Shown: one piece after another, positions 52,775-60,635 of the stretch
How the letters are laid out: each line of letters begins with the position of its first letter
Numbering within the stretch: the stretch's first letter is position 1
Origin: Luethyella okanaganae
GTDB lineage: Bacteria; Actinomycetota; Actinomycetes; Actinomycetales; Microbacteriaceae
Assembly: GCF_042660285.1 (NCBI RefSeq)
Contig: NZ_JBHSTP010000004.1
Span: 62,001-126,000 of the forward strand
Direction of reading: 5' to 3'
DNA: 64,000 nt
The notes under the pieces: model-generated
The model's database searches: none
Seen by the model: only the letters and a program-made list of their open reading frames with translations
Told to the model about the DNA's origin: nothing
Translations under genes and position numbers: made by a program

Positions 52775-54651
52775 CAGACGCCACCTCCCCCGCCGCCGCC
52801 ACCACCGCCGGAGGAGCCGCCTCCCGACGAGCCTCCGCTCGACGAACTGGACGAGCTCGACGACCAGGACGAACTTGAACTCGACGAGAACGACCCGATC
52901 CCCGATGAGAAGACAGCGGCATTGAACGGCCCGGATCCCGCGTACCAATCCGGTGCCGTGCCCTCACGCTCGTAGTAGTCGCTGAGCACGGCCGCCCAGT
53001 CCTTCTCCTGACCGAACAACACGGCGAACGGCAGCATGCGCTCGTACAGCTTGAGCACCTGTGGTCCGGGCGATCCTCCCGCCGCCGCATCAGCCGGAAC
53101 GACCTCGTCGGGATCCGGTCGCAGCGAAGAGCGGAGCGCGCCCTCCGGACTCTGCAGCACCCGAAGGCGTTCCTGCTCGGCGAGTCCGATATAGAGCTTC
53201 ATTCCCGCGAGATAGTCGCGCAACTCCGCACCCTTCTCGGTGAGCGGGCGGATGCGCGAGGCCAGACCGAACGTCAGCACGGCGAACAGGACGGCGGCGA
53301 TGAATGCGAGCACCGGCCACCCGCTGCCAACCTCGTTGTCGAGCGCGATGATCCCGAAGAGAAGGCTGGCGCCGGCCGCGATCGCTCCGACGACGACCAG
53401 GAGCCCCCGCAACCCGCCACCGCGCTTGACCCGGTAGCCGTTGCCGAGCATTCCCTCGCTCGCAGCCGAGCCGACGGAACGCAGTCTGCCCGAGAGGATC
53501 GTGTCCGGCTTACTGAGATCACGAGTGCCACTCAGCGAGAAGAGCGCACCGAAGATCTCGCTTTCGGTAGGATCGAGCCCTTCAGAGGTCACGGCCTCAA
53601 GCGCGTAGGCATGCTTCTTCCGCTCGACGACCCGCACCTTGTGCCGAACGGCGAAGCTGAGAAACTGCGCGGGCATCGCCTTCGCCTTGCGGCCGCAGGC
53701 GTCAGCGGCCTCGAGCAGGTTCACGCCCTTCGGCGGAAGGTACTCGGGGATGACCATGCCGCGTCCCGGATGGTCACGCCACACGGTCATTCGAGCAATC
53801 CAGGCACCGATGGCGGTGAGGAAAGCCGCGATGGCCGCGCCGAGACCAGCGATCGACCATCCGGATGAGAAGAACGAGTCGTCACGCGGCACGAAGGTAC
53901 CGGGGCGGAACCCGATCGCGACAGTGAGGTTCTCGAACGGCGCGAGATCGGTCGCCCTAGCGGTGACGAGCCAGGCGTCGCCATCTGCGGCGGAGGCCAT
54001 GGCTGTGCAGGAAGTCGTGTTGCCGAGAACACCCTCATAGCAGGCCGTATCCCCGTTGAGCTTCGGTACGAGCGCGGGATCGATCCGGAGCGACGCGGTC
54101 ACCTCGCCGAACGGCTGTGCCCAACCGGTGCCGTTGACATCCCAGTAGAACTCCTCGTTCTCCGAGTCGTTGGCGAAGAGGATGACGTCCCGTTGCGTGT
54201 AGGTGATGACATAGCTCTGCACACCGTGCACGTAGTCGGCGTCGGCGATGGTGACAAGCAAGAAATCGCCGTCTTCGCTCGTCTCGGTCTCGAAGCCGCG
54301 TGGCGAGCCGTTCTCATCGGTCACGCCCATGACCTCGACATCGGTCAGATGACCCCGGTAGTGGCGCGGGATGGCGCGGCGGATGCCGTGATTCTGGTCG
54401 ACATCAGGAAACCGCGCGACCAGTGCCTCGGTGGTGCGCAGCGTTGAGCGTCCATCGCCGTCGATGCCGAGCTCGAAGTCGGCATGCATCGAGTCGAAGC
54501 TGAAGTCGTCGGTGCTGCTCCGGACCGCGACGACCGCGGAGCCGTTGGCGGCGCGATCGGCTGCATCCGCGGGAGCCGCCGCAGCCGCAGCGGCAGGAAC
54601 GGTTATCACGAAAGCAGCGGCGAGCAGCAGGCTGATGGCGAATCGTCGCAT
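52774..54651 (-). CDS. DUF2207 membrane protein
   Basis: This 625-aa protein has a signal peptide (LLLAAAFVITVPAAAAAAA), a long exported DUF2207 domain (residues about 45-270), a membrane helix, a cytoplasmic region and two further helices near residue 430. It ends in a Ser-rich then Gly-only tail typical of the family. Function is unknown; the exported domain has two cysteines that may pair. It heads a two-gene operon with the small membrane protein. Confidence 0.85.
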   Translation of the reverse strand: MRRFAISLLLAAAFVITVPAAAAAAAPADAADRAANGSAVVAVRSSTDDFSFDSMHADFELGIDGDGRSTLRTTEALVARFPDVDQNHGIRRAIPRHYRGHLTDVEVMGVTDENGSPRGFETETSEDGDFLLVTIADADYVHGVQSYVITYTQRDVILFANDSENEEFYWDVNGTGWAQPFGEVTASLRIDPALVPKLNGDTACYEGVLGNTTSCTAMASAADGDAWLVTARATDLAPFENLTVAIGFRPGTFVPRDDSFFSSGWSIAGLGAAIAAFLTAIGAWIARMTVWRDHPGRGMVIPEYLPPKGVNLLEAADACGRKAKAMPAQFLSFAVRHKVRVVERKKHAYALEAVTSEGLDPTESEIFGALFSLSGTRDLSKPDTILSGRLRSVGSAASEGMLGNGYRVKRGGGLRGLLVVVGAIAAGASLLFGIIALDNEVGSGWPVLAFIAAVLFAVLTFGLASRIRPLTEKGAELRDYLAGMKLYIGLAEQERLRVLQSPEGALRSSLRPDPDEVVPADAAAGGSPGPQVLKLYERMLPFAVLFGQEKDWAAVLSDYYEREGTAPDWYAGSGPFNAAVFSSGIGSFSSSSSSSWSSSSSSSSSGGSSGGGSSGGGGGGGGGGV

Positions 54652-54684
54652 GTACTCCAGGCTACGTGGTGCGCGAACCGCGTC

Positions 54685-54924
54685 CTAAACGAAGCGGCGC
54701 AGCCGCAGGCTGTTCAGTACGACGAGAACGCTCGAGAACGTCATGGCGGCCCCCGCGATCATCGGATTGCGCAGACCGAACGCCGCCAGCGGTAGCACGA
54801 GATTGTTCGGCGAACGCCTAGAACAGCTTGCCCTCGGTCGTTCCGAGAGTGCGACGCAGCTGGCAAAGGTCATGCCCTCGATCGAGAGATCGACGATCTG
54901 CGCGTCATGGTCTGCTCCTGTCAT
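54685..54924 (-). pseudogene. Copper-translocating P-type ATPase reduced to its two ends
   Basis: The 79-aa frame starts like a CopA HMA domain (VDLSIEGMTFASCVAL; canonical GMTCASC, here the first Cys is Phe) and after about 25 residues continues with the last transmembrane stretch of the same protein family (LVLPLAAFGLRNPMIAGAAM, VVLNSLRLRRF). All catalytic domains, about 650 residues, are gone. The frame is open across the junction, so this is one clean internal deletion. It faces an intact csoR-type gene and its operator. Confidence 0.8.
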
Positions 54925-54965
54925 GGCCGTCGCCGATGAAGTGTCGTCGCCGACCTCCACGACCG

Positions 54966-54984
54966 AATACCCTCTTGGGGTATT
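54966..54984. promoter_or_regulatory. CsoR-type operator
   Basis: AATACCC-TCTTG-GGGTATT is a 7-bp perfect inverted repeat with the G/C-tract core typical of CsoR boxes, lying between the ATPase relic and csoR and covering the -35 of csoR. It would give autoregulation and once controlled the ATPase. Confidence 0.75.
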
Positions 54985-55002
54985 ACAACCAGACGGTAGT
55001 CT
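54975..55002 (+). promoter_or_regulatory. Leaderless csoR promoter
   Basis: TTGGGG (54975-54980) and TAGTCT (54997-55002) are 16 bases apart; the -10 ends six bases before the GTG start at 55009, and there is no ribosome binding site. Confidence 0.5.
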
Positions 55003-55008
55003 AGAAAA

Positions 55009-55287
55009 GTGATTGACGATATCAAGAAGCGCGCTCTCCACCGCACCCGCATCATCGAAGGTCAGCTACGCGGACTCGAGAAGATGATCGACAACGAGGA
55101 CTACTGCGTCGACACGCTGACTCTCTCGCTCGCCATTCAGAAGTCGCTCGGATCGCTCAACAAGCTACTGGTCGAGAACCACCTGCGAACGCACGTGACG
55201 GCCATGTTCGAGGCCGGGGGCGAGGAGCGCGAGACCGCGATCGGGGAACTCCTGCGTTTGTTCGAACTCAGCAACAACCGCAGCTGA
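55009..55287 (+). CDS. csoR: CsoR/RcnR-family metal-sensing repressor
   Basis: This 92-aa helical protein is a DUF156 repressor (RTRIIEGQLRGLEKMIDNED; LTLSLAIQKSLGSLNKLLVE). The metal ligands read C33, H58 and H62 (NHLRTHV). Copper CsoR has Cys-His-Cys, with HLxxC. The third ligand here is His, as in the nickel/cobalt sensor RcnR, so metal specificity may differ. It overlaps no gene and converges on the SGNH hydrolase. Confidence 0.88.
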   Translation: MIDDIKKRALHRTRIIEGQLRGLEKMIDNEDYCVDTLTLSLAIQKSLGSLNKLLVENHLRTHVTAMFEAGGEERETAIGELLRLFELSNNRS

Positions 55288-55307
55288 GGAGGGTCGTCGT
55301 GCGCGAT

Positions 55308-55877
55308 TCACGACTGGGAAGCGAAAGGCAGCTCAATCGGACGACTGGACGGTGGAGTGCTGCAGAGCACTTCGAGCGCGGGACGCAATTCAGCGAGCCA
55401 GGCCTCATAGCCCGATTCGACAAGGTGGAGTCCATCGTCTGTCAGTTCAGGACGGAGCCGTCCGTCCTCGTGCGCGAGGGCAGGCCACAGATCGAGGAAT
55501 TGTGCGTGAATCGTCGGGGCGAACTGCCGCAGGTGACGGTTGATGTCGCGAATCGCAGGGGCGAACTCGGCTTCACGCGGCAACACGGAGTGGACGAGGA
55601 TCCGCGCGTTGGGCAACGCTTTACGCAGCAGGACCAGGATCGTCTCGATGTTGCGCACGACGTGTTCGACCGATTTGTGCCAGGCCAGGTCGTTCGTGCC
55701 GACGAGCAGAGCGATGACATCCGGCTGAACCTCGACGACACGGTCGAGACGGTCGATCACATCGGCCGTGGTATCGCCTCCGACACCGTGATTGTGCGCT
55801 TCAAACTCGGGGAACCAGTCCTGCCAACGACCGGATGCGGTGAGGCTGTCCCCGACGAACGCAATCGAAATGGACAT
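55308..55877 (-). CDS. SGNH/GDSL-type hydrolase
   Basis: This 189-aa protein has the SGNH blocks: AFVGDSLTASG with nucleophilic Ser, GVGGDTTADVIDRL, LLVGTNDLAW (Asn) and the C-terminal DGLHLVESGY (Asp-x-x-His). It is a cytoplasmic esterase or lysophospholipase/deacetylase-type enzyme without signal peptide. Its substrate is unknown. It ends 20 bases from csoR, convergent. Confidence 0.87.
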   Translation of the reverse strand: MSISIAFVGDSLTASGRWQDWFPEFEAHNHGVGGDTTADVIDRLDRVVEVQPDVIALLVGTNDLAWHKSVEHVVRNIETILVLLRKALPNARILVHSVLPREAEFAPAIRDINRHLRQFAPTIHAQFLDLWPALAHEDGRLRPELTDDGLHLVESGYEAWLAELRPALEVLCSTPPSSRPIELPFASQS

Positions 55878-56104
55878 CTAAGACCTCCTCCCCTCCATCA
55901 TCTCCTTCCCCACCCGCATTAGCTAGTGGAGTTGCCTGAGGATTCCGTGTGGAGCGCTCAGTCCGGGACCGGGTCACGGATGGGCCGTCGCGGACGCTGC
56001 GGACAAGTGACAATCGGCCCAAGGCTGACGATGTACGCAATGTCGAGGAGGCGCTCCATCACATCGCCGAGCCGTGGGAGCCGCACCGGTTCACGACGGG
56101 AGCC

Positions 56105-56965
56105 CTAGATCAGGCCTTTGGTGTGCCAGACGGTCTTCGTCTCGGTGAACGCCGTGATGCGTCCGAGCGCGGGCGCTGCGGCATCCCCGCCATTCTCCGG
56201 GGTGAGCACGCGCTTGAGGGTCTCGGCGGCATCGATCTGCAGTGAGACCCAGTCGAGATCGCCGGCACCCACGAGATCGAGCGCGTTGACGTCGGCGTGG
56301 GTCGCGAGCCACGGCGCGATCTCCGCAGGCGATCCGGTGAGGATGTTGACGACGCCCCCGGGAACGTCGCTCGTCGCGAGCACCTCACTCAGGCTGACCG
56401 CGGAGAGCGGCAGTTTCTCGCTCGCTACGACGACGACCGTGTTGCCGGTGACGAGCGCTGGAGCGACGGCCGAGACGAGGCCGAGAAGCGATGTGTCCTG
56501 GGGGGCGATGATCGCGACGACGCCGGTCGGCTCCGGCACCGAGAGATTGAAGTAGGGCCCGGCGACGGGATTGCCGTTGCCTGCGAGCTGCACGTATTTG
56601 TCCGCCCACCCGGCATACCAGACCCAACGGTCGATCGCCTCGTCGACCTGGGCGGAAGCCGTGGTGGCACCAACGCCTTCAGCGTCGACGATCTCGGCCA
56701 CGAACTGCTCCCTGCGGCCCTCGAGCAACTCGGCGATCCGATAGAGCACCTGTCCGCGGTTGTAGGCGGTGGCGCCCGCCCAGCCGCTGAGGGCCGAACG
56801 TGCTGCCACGACGGCGTCACGGGCATCCTTGCGGCTCGCCTTCGCGGCATTTGCGAGGAAGTCGCCCTTCGCCGAGCGCACCTCGTAGCTTCGTCCGGAC
56901 TCGCTGCGCGGGAACTTCCCGCCGATGTAGAGCTTGTACGTCTTGGGTATGGCGAGACGGGTCAC
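56105..56965 (-). CDS. Shortened aldehyde-dehydrogenase-like protein
   Basis: This 286-aa protein matches the N-terminal NAD-binding half of aldehyde dehydrogenases (LYIGGKFPRSESGRSYEV, WADKYVQLAGNGNPVAGPYFN, TGVVAIIAPQDTSLLGLVSA) but then ends without the catalytic Cys and ELGGK Glu loops. Similar short paralogues next to a full-length enzyme are known in actinobacteria, so it is likely a retained non-catalytic partner rather than a fresh truncation. It overlaps the full-length gene by four bases and ends the deo operon. Confidence 0.8.
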   Translation of the reverse strand: MTRLAIPKTYKLYIGGKFPRSESGRSYEVRSAKGDFLANAAKASRKDARDAVVAARSALSGWAGATAYNRGQVLYRIAELLEGRREQFVAEIVDAEGVGATTASAQVDEAIDRWVWYAGWADKYVQLAGNGNPVAGPYFNLSVPEPTGVVAIIAPQDTSLLGLVSAVAPALVTGNTVVVVASEKLPLSAVSLSEVLATSDVPGGVVNILTGSPAEIAPWLATHADVNALDLVGAGDLDWVSLQIDAAETLKRVLTPENGGDAAAPALGRITAFTETKTVWHTKGLI

Positions 56966-58497
56966 TGTGCGGCCTTCTTTCCAGCTGCGAGCTTCTTGGG
57001 GGCGGTGGACTTCTTCGAGGCCGCCTTCGGAGCGGCTGCAATGGCGCTGCGACCGGCCGACTGGGCAGGTTTGAGATAGGCGACCAGACCGTGACGGCCG
57101 CCCTCACGACCGTAACCGGACTCCTTGTAGCCGCCGAAAGGGCTCGACGGGTCGAAGCGGTTGAAGGTGTTCGCCCAGATGACGCCCGCCCTCAGCTTGT
57201 CGGCGACGGCGAGGATACGGCTGCCTTTATCGGTCCAGATGCCCGCCGAGAGACCGTAGGGAGTGTTGTTCGCCTTCGCGATCGCCTCGGCCGGAGTGCG
57301 GAAGGTGAGGACCGAGAGCACAGGTCCGAAGACCTCCTCCCTGGCGATGCGGTGGCTCGTCGACACGTTCGTGAAGATCGTCGGCGCGAACCAGAATCCG
57401 TTCTCGGGGATCGCGCAGTCTGCGGTCCAGCGCTCCGCCCCTTCTTGCTCACCGACATCGCTCAGTTCGCGGATACGCTCGAGCTGTTCGCGGCTGTTGA
57501 TGGCCCCGATGTCGGTGTTCTTGTCGAGTGGATCGCCGAGGCGCAGCGTCGAAAGACGCTGCTTCAGACGTTCTACGACGTCATCGTGGATGTTCTCCTG
57601 CACAAGCAGGCGGCTGCCCGCGCAGCAGACGTGGCCCTGGTTGAAGAAGATCCCGTTGACGATGCCTTCGATGGCCTGGTCGATCGGCGCGTCGTCGAAG
57701 ACGATGTTCGCCGCCTTGCCGCCGAGCTCGAGGGTGAGCCTCTTGCCGGTCCCCGCGGTCGACACGGCGATGGCGCGGCCGACAGCGGTCGAACCGGTGA
57801 ACGCCACTTTGTCGACATCGCCATGATTGACGAGGGCCGCGCCCGTGTCTCCTGCACCGGTGACGATGTTCACGACCCCGGGCGGCAGCTCGGCCTGTTG
57901 CAGGATCTCGGCGAAGATGAGCGCGCTCAGCGGCGTCGTCTCGGCCGGTTTGATCACGACGGTGTTGCCTGCGGCGAGCGCCGGCGCGATCTTCCATGCG
58001 AGCATGAGAAGCGGGAAGTTCCATGGGATCACCTGGGCGGCGACGCCCAGCGACCCCGGGTTGGCGCCGAGGCCCGCGTAGTCGAGCTTGTCGGCCCATC
58101 CGGCGTAGTAGAAGAACCACGCAGCCACGAGAGGTACGTCGACATCGCGGCTCTCTTTGATGGGCTTGCCGTTGTCGAGGCTCTCTGCGACGGCGAGCTC
58201 GCGAGCTCGCTCCTGCACGAGGCGCGCGATACGAAAGAGGTATTTGCCGCGTTCGGCGCCTGACATCCGCGACCAGCTACGGTCGTAGGCGCGACGCGCG
58301 GCGGCGACGGCGGTATCGACATCGGCCGCGTTCGCGTTCGCGATGGTGGCGATGTGCTTCTCGGTTGCGGGAGAGATGGTCTGGAACGGCGTTCCATGTC
58401 CGGCGACGAACTCGCCGTCGATGAAGAGTCCGTAGTCGCTGCGCAGGTTCAGGATGGCCTGTGACTCCGGTGCCGGGGCGTATTCGAGGAAACTCAT
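56962..58497 (-). CDS. Aldehyde dehydrogenase of the deo operon
   Basis: This 511-aa protein is a full NAD(P)-dependent aldehyde dehydrogenase with IPWNFPLLMLAWKIAPALA, GSTAVGRAIAV, LELGGKAANIVFDDA (catalytic Glu) and NQGHVCCAGSRL (catalytic Cys), then a Lys/Ala-rich tail of about 35 residues. Placed nine bases after deoC, it should oxidise the acetaldehyde released by DeoC to acetate. The basic C-terminal tail is not part of the usual fold. Confidence 0.92.
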   Translation of the reverse strand: MSFLEYAPAPESQAILNLRSDYGLFIDGEFVAGHGTPFQTISPATEKHIATIANANAADVDTAVAAARRAYDRSWSRMSGAERGKYLFRIARLVQERARELAVAESLDNGKPIKESRDVDVPLVAAWFFYYAGWADKLDYAGLGANPGSLGVAAQVIPWNFPLLMLAWKIAPALAAGNTVVIKPAETTPLSALIFAEILQQAELPPGVVNIVTGAGDTGAALVNHGDVDKVAFTGSTAVGRAIAVSTAGTGKRLTLELGGKAANIVFDDAPIDQAIEGIVNGIFFNQGHVCCAGSRLLVQENIHDDVVERLKQRLSTLRLGDPLDKNTDIGAINSREQLERIRELSDVGEQEGAERWTADCAIPENGFWFAPTIFTNVSTSHRIAREEVFGPVLSVLTFRTPAEAIAKANNTPYGLSAGIWTDKGSRILAVADKLRAGVIWANTFNRFDPSSPFGGYKESGYGREGGRHGLVAYLKPAQSAGRSAIAAAPKAASKKSTAPKKLAAGKKAAQ

Positions 58498-58506
58498 GTG
58501 TCGTCC

Positions 58507-59511
58507 TTAGTCGATCGTGACGTAGTCGGGACCGGAGTAGTGTCCGGTGGTCAGCTTCTGGCGCTGCAGGAGCACGTCGTTGAGCAGGCTCGACGCGCCG
58601 AAACGGAACAGATGCGGCTGCAGCCACCCCTCGCCGACGGTCTCCGCGACCGTCACGAGGTACTTGATCGCGTCCTTCGAGGAGCGGATGCCCCCGGCCG
58701 GCTTGACGCCGACCTTCTCGCCCGTGAGACGATGCCAGTCGCGCACGACCTCGAGCATGAGCAGGGTGACGGGCAGGGTCGCCGCCGGGGCGACCTTGCC
58801 GGTCGAGGTCTTGATGAAGTCACCGCCGGCGAGGATCGCCAGCCAGGATGCTCTGCGCACGTTGTCGTAGGTGTTGAGCTCACCGGTCTCGAGGATCACC
58901 TTGAGGTGGGTGTAGCTGCCATCGGAACGCCGGCACGCCTCCTTGACGGCGACGATCTCGTCGTAGACCTGACCGTAGCGGCCGGCGAGGAACGCGCCTC
59001 GGTCGATGACCATGTCGATCTCGTCTGCGCCGGCGCGCACTGCATCCGCCGTGTCCTCCAGCTTGATTGCGAGCGACGCGCGCCCGCTCGGGAAGGCGGT
59101 GGCGACGGCCGCGACGGCGATGCCGCCCTGGTCGGGGTCGCCGTGGGCAGAGCCGAGCGCCTGAATGGCGTACGGCACCATGTCGCCGTAGACGCAGACC
59201 GCGGCGACGCGCGGGCAACTGGAGTCAGCAGGGTCCGGGTTCATCGCCTTGGCAACGAGCGAGCGCACTTTGCCAGGGGTGTCAGCGCCCTCGAGGGTCG
59301 TCAGGTCGATGAGCTTGATGACGGTGTCGAGGGCGAGCGCCTTCGAGGTGGTCTTGATCGAGCGGGTGCCGAGGCTTGCGGCACGCTGCTCGAGACCGAC
59401 GGCGTCGACCCCGGGGATACCGTGGAGATAGCGGCGCAGATTCGCATCGGTGGCCTCACCTCCGATGAGCGCGAGCGCGCGTTCCGCCGGGACGATCTGA
59501 GTGCCTGTCAC
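58507..59511 (-). CDS. deoC: Deoxyribose-phosphate aldolase
   Basis: This 334-aa protein is a class I aldolase with the Schiff-base Lys in GGDFIKTSTGKVA, DEIDMVIDRGAFLAG and KVGVKPAGGIRSSKDA. It splits 2-deoxyribose 5-phosphate into acetaldehyde and glyceraldehyde 3-phosphate. It has about 90 extra N-terminal residues compared with E. coli DeoC, in line with the longer DERA type. It lies between the SorC-type regulator (55 bases) and the aldehyde dehydrogenase. Confidence 0.93.
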   Translation of the reverse strand: MTGTQIVPAERALALIGGEATDANLRRYLHGIPGVDAVGLEQRAASLGTRSIKTTSKALALDTVIKLIDLTTLEGADTPGKVRSLVAKAMNPDPADSSCPRVAAVCVYGDMVPYAIQALGSAHGDPDQGGIAVAAVATAFPSGRASLAIKLEDTADAVRAGADEIDMVIDRGAFLAGRYGQVYDEIVAVKEACRRSDGSYTHLKVILETGELNTYDNVRRASWLAILAGGDFIKTSTGKVAPAATLPVTLLMLEVVRDWHRLTGEKVGVKPAGGIRSSKDAIKYLVTVAETVGEGWLQPHLFRFGASSLLNDVLLQRQKLTTGHYSGPDYVTID

Positions 59512-59565
59512 GAGTTGTCCTCACAGTTCTGGGCATGGTGTCGAATGGGAATCATGGGATCGCGG

Positions 59566-60516
59566 TCATGCCTTCTCGTCGAGGAGGGCGGTCGCCGTCT
59601 CCTCGTCGGTGACGAGCACGGTGCAAAGGCCACTGCCGACCACCGCGTTCGCGACCGCGTGTTTGCTCGTGCCTGAGATGACGGCGATGGTGAGCTTCGC
59701 GGCCCTGAGATCATCGAGTCGCAGCCCGACGGTGCGTTCATCGAGCGACGGATCGACGATGTTCCCGTTGCTGTCGATGTAGCGGCCGATGACGTCACCG
59801 ACGGCCCCCTTTCGGACGAGTTCGTTCACATTCTCCGCCGTGATGTAGCCGCTGTCGACGTGCACCGAGTTCTGGTCGGCGGCACCAGCGCTGAAAAGGT
59901 AGGCGTTCGCACCGGCGGCCATCTCGAGCACCGTCGCAACGGCACGGTCGGATTCGATGGCCCGCTTGGTCTCGAGTCGTTCCAGGATCGCGGGGCTCGG
60001 CAGCAGCGTCGCCTGGCCCGAGGCCTTCTGCGCAATCGTGACAGCGGTCGTCGCTGCCGTGCCCGCCCGCTTACTGAGGCTCACGCCTCCGTTGATCTGC
60101 ACAACGTTCACTCCGGGCGCCCAGCCCTGCTTGAGGTGGGTCGAGACGTCGTGAAGCGTGCGTCCCCAGCTGATGCCGAGAATACGGGGGATGGGGCGCA
60201 GGGAGGTAAGGTAGTCGGCAGCCGCCTGGGCTGTACGCGATTGCAACTCCTCATCGTTCTGCACACCGGCAGACGACACGACGATCGCGTCCGTGAGACC
60301 ACGGGCTTCGCGAAGGCGTCGCTCGATCGGCAGCCGCCTGGCGCGGGGGTGCACGATCTCGATGCGGATGAAGCCGCTGGCCTTCGCCTGAGCGAGCAGC
60401 CTGCCCACTTTCCAGCGGGTCAGTCGCAGGATGGAACCGATCTCATCCTGGGTCTTGTTCTCTTCGTAATAGAGTTCGGCTGCGCGAATGGAGAGCAGTT
60501 CGTCTGACTCGATCAT
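59566..60516 (-). CDS. SorC/DeoR-type sugar-binding regulator of the deo operon
   Basis: This 316-aa regulator has an N-terminal HTH (YYEENKTQDEIGSILRLTRWKVGRLL) and a C-terminal sugar-phosphate-binding domain (PRILGISWGRTLHDVSTHL, NVVQINGGVSLSKRAGTAAT, YLFSAGAADQNSVHVDSGY) of the SorC type, as in DeoR of Bacillus. It is the first gene of the deo operon and the probable ligand of the 18-bp palindrome at 60583-60600. Deoxyribose 5-phosphate is the likely effector. Confidence 0.9.
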   Translation of the reverse strand: MIESDELLSIRAAELYYEENKTQDEIGSILRLTRWKVGRLLAQAKASGFIRIEIVHPRARRLPIERRLREARGLTDAIVVSSAGVQNDEELQSRTAQAAADYLTSLRPIPRILGISWGRTLHDVSTHLKQGWAPGVNVVQINGGVSLSKRAGTAATTAVTIAQKASGQATLLPSPAILERLETKRAIESDRAVATVLEMAAGANAYLFSAGAADQNSVHVDSGYITAENVNELVRKGAVGDVIGRYIDSNGNIVDPSLDERTVGLRLDDLRAAKLTIAVISGTSKHAVANAVVGSGLCTVLVTDEETATALLDEKA

Positions 60517-60538
60517 CTGGCTCCTCTCGTGTTCGTCC

Positions 60539-60568
60539 AGAGTAGGCGCGAACAGCGCATCCGATCAA
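60539..60568 (-). promoter_or_regulatory. Promoter of the deo operon
   Basis: TTGATC (60563-60568) and TACTCT (60539-60544) on the minus strand are 18 bases apart. A GAGAGGAGC ribosome binding site precedes the regulator ATG. The palindromic operator lies just upstream of the -35. Confidence 0.55.
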
Positions 60569-60582
60569 CACTCGTGGCCCTA

Positions 60583-60600
60583 CTTGCTCATATGAGCAAG
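60583..60600. promoter_or_regulatory. Perfect 18-bp palindromic operator
   Basis: CTTGCTCAT-ATGAGCAAG is a perfect palindrome between the deo operon and the ROK kinase gene, of the length and symmetry bound by SorC/DeoR-type regulators. It is placed to affect both directions. Confidence 0.7.
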
Positions 60601-60635
60601 AACGCTGTCGCTCCGGCGCACTCTATGCTCGGATC

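Noticed and set aside
55878..56104. Spacer between the SGNH hydrolase and the deo operon searched for a small gene
   Set aside because: No frame with a start, ribosome binding site and protein-like composition was found; it is probably promoter and 3' flank.
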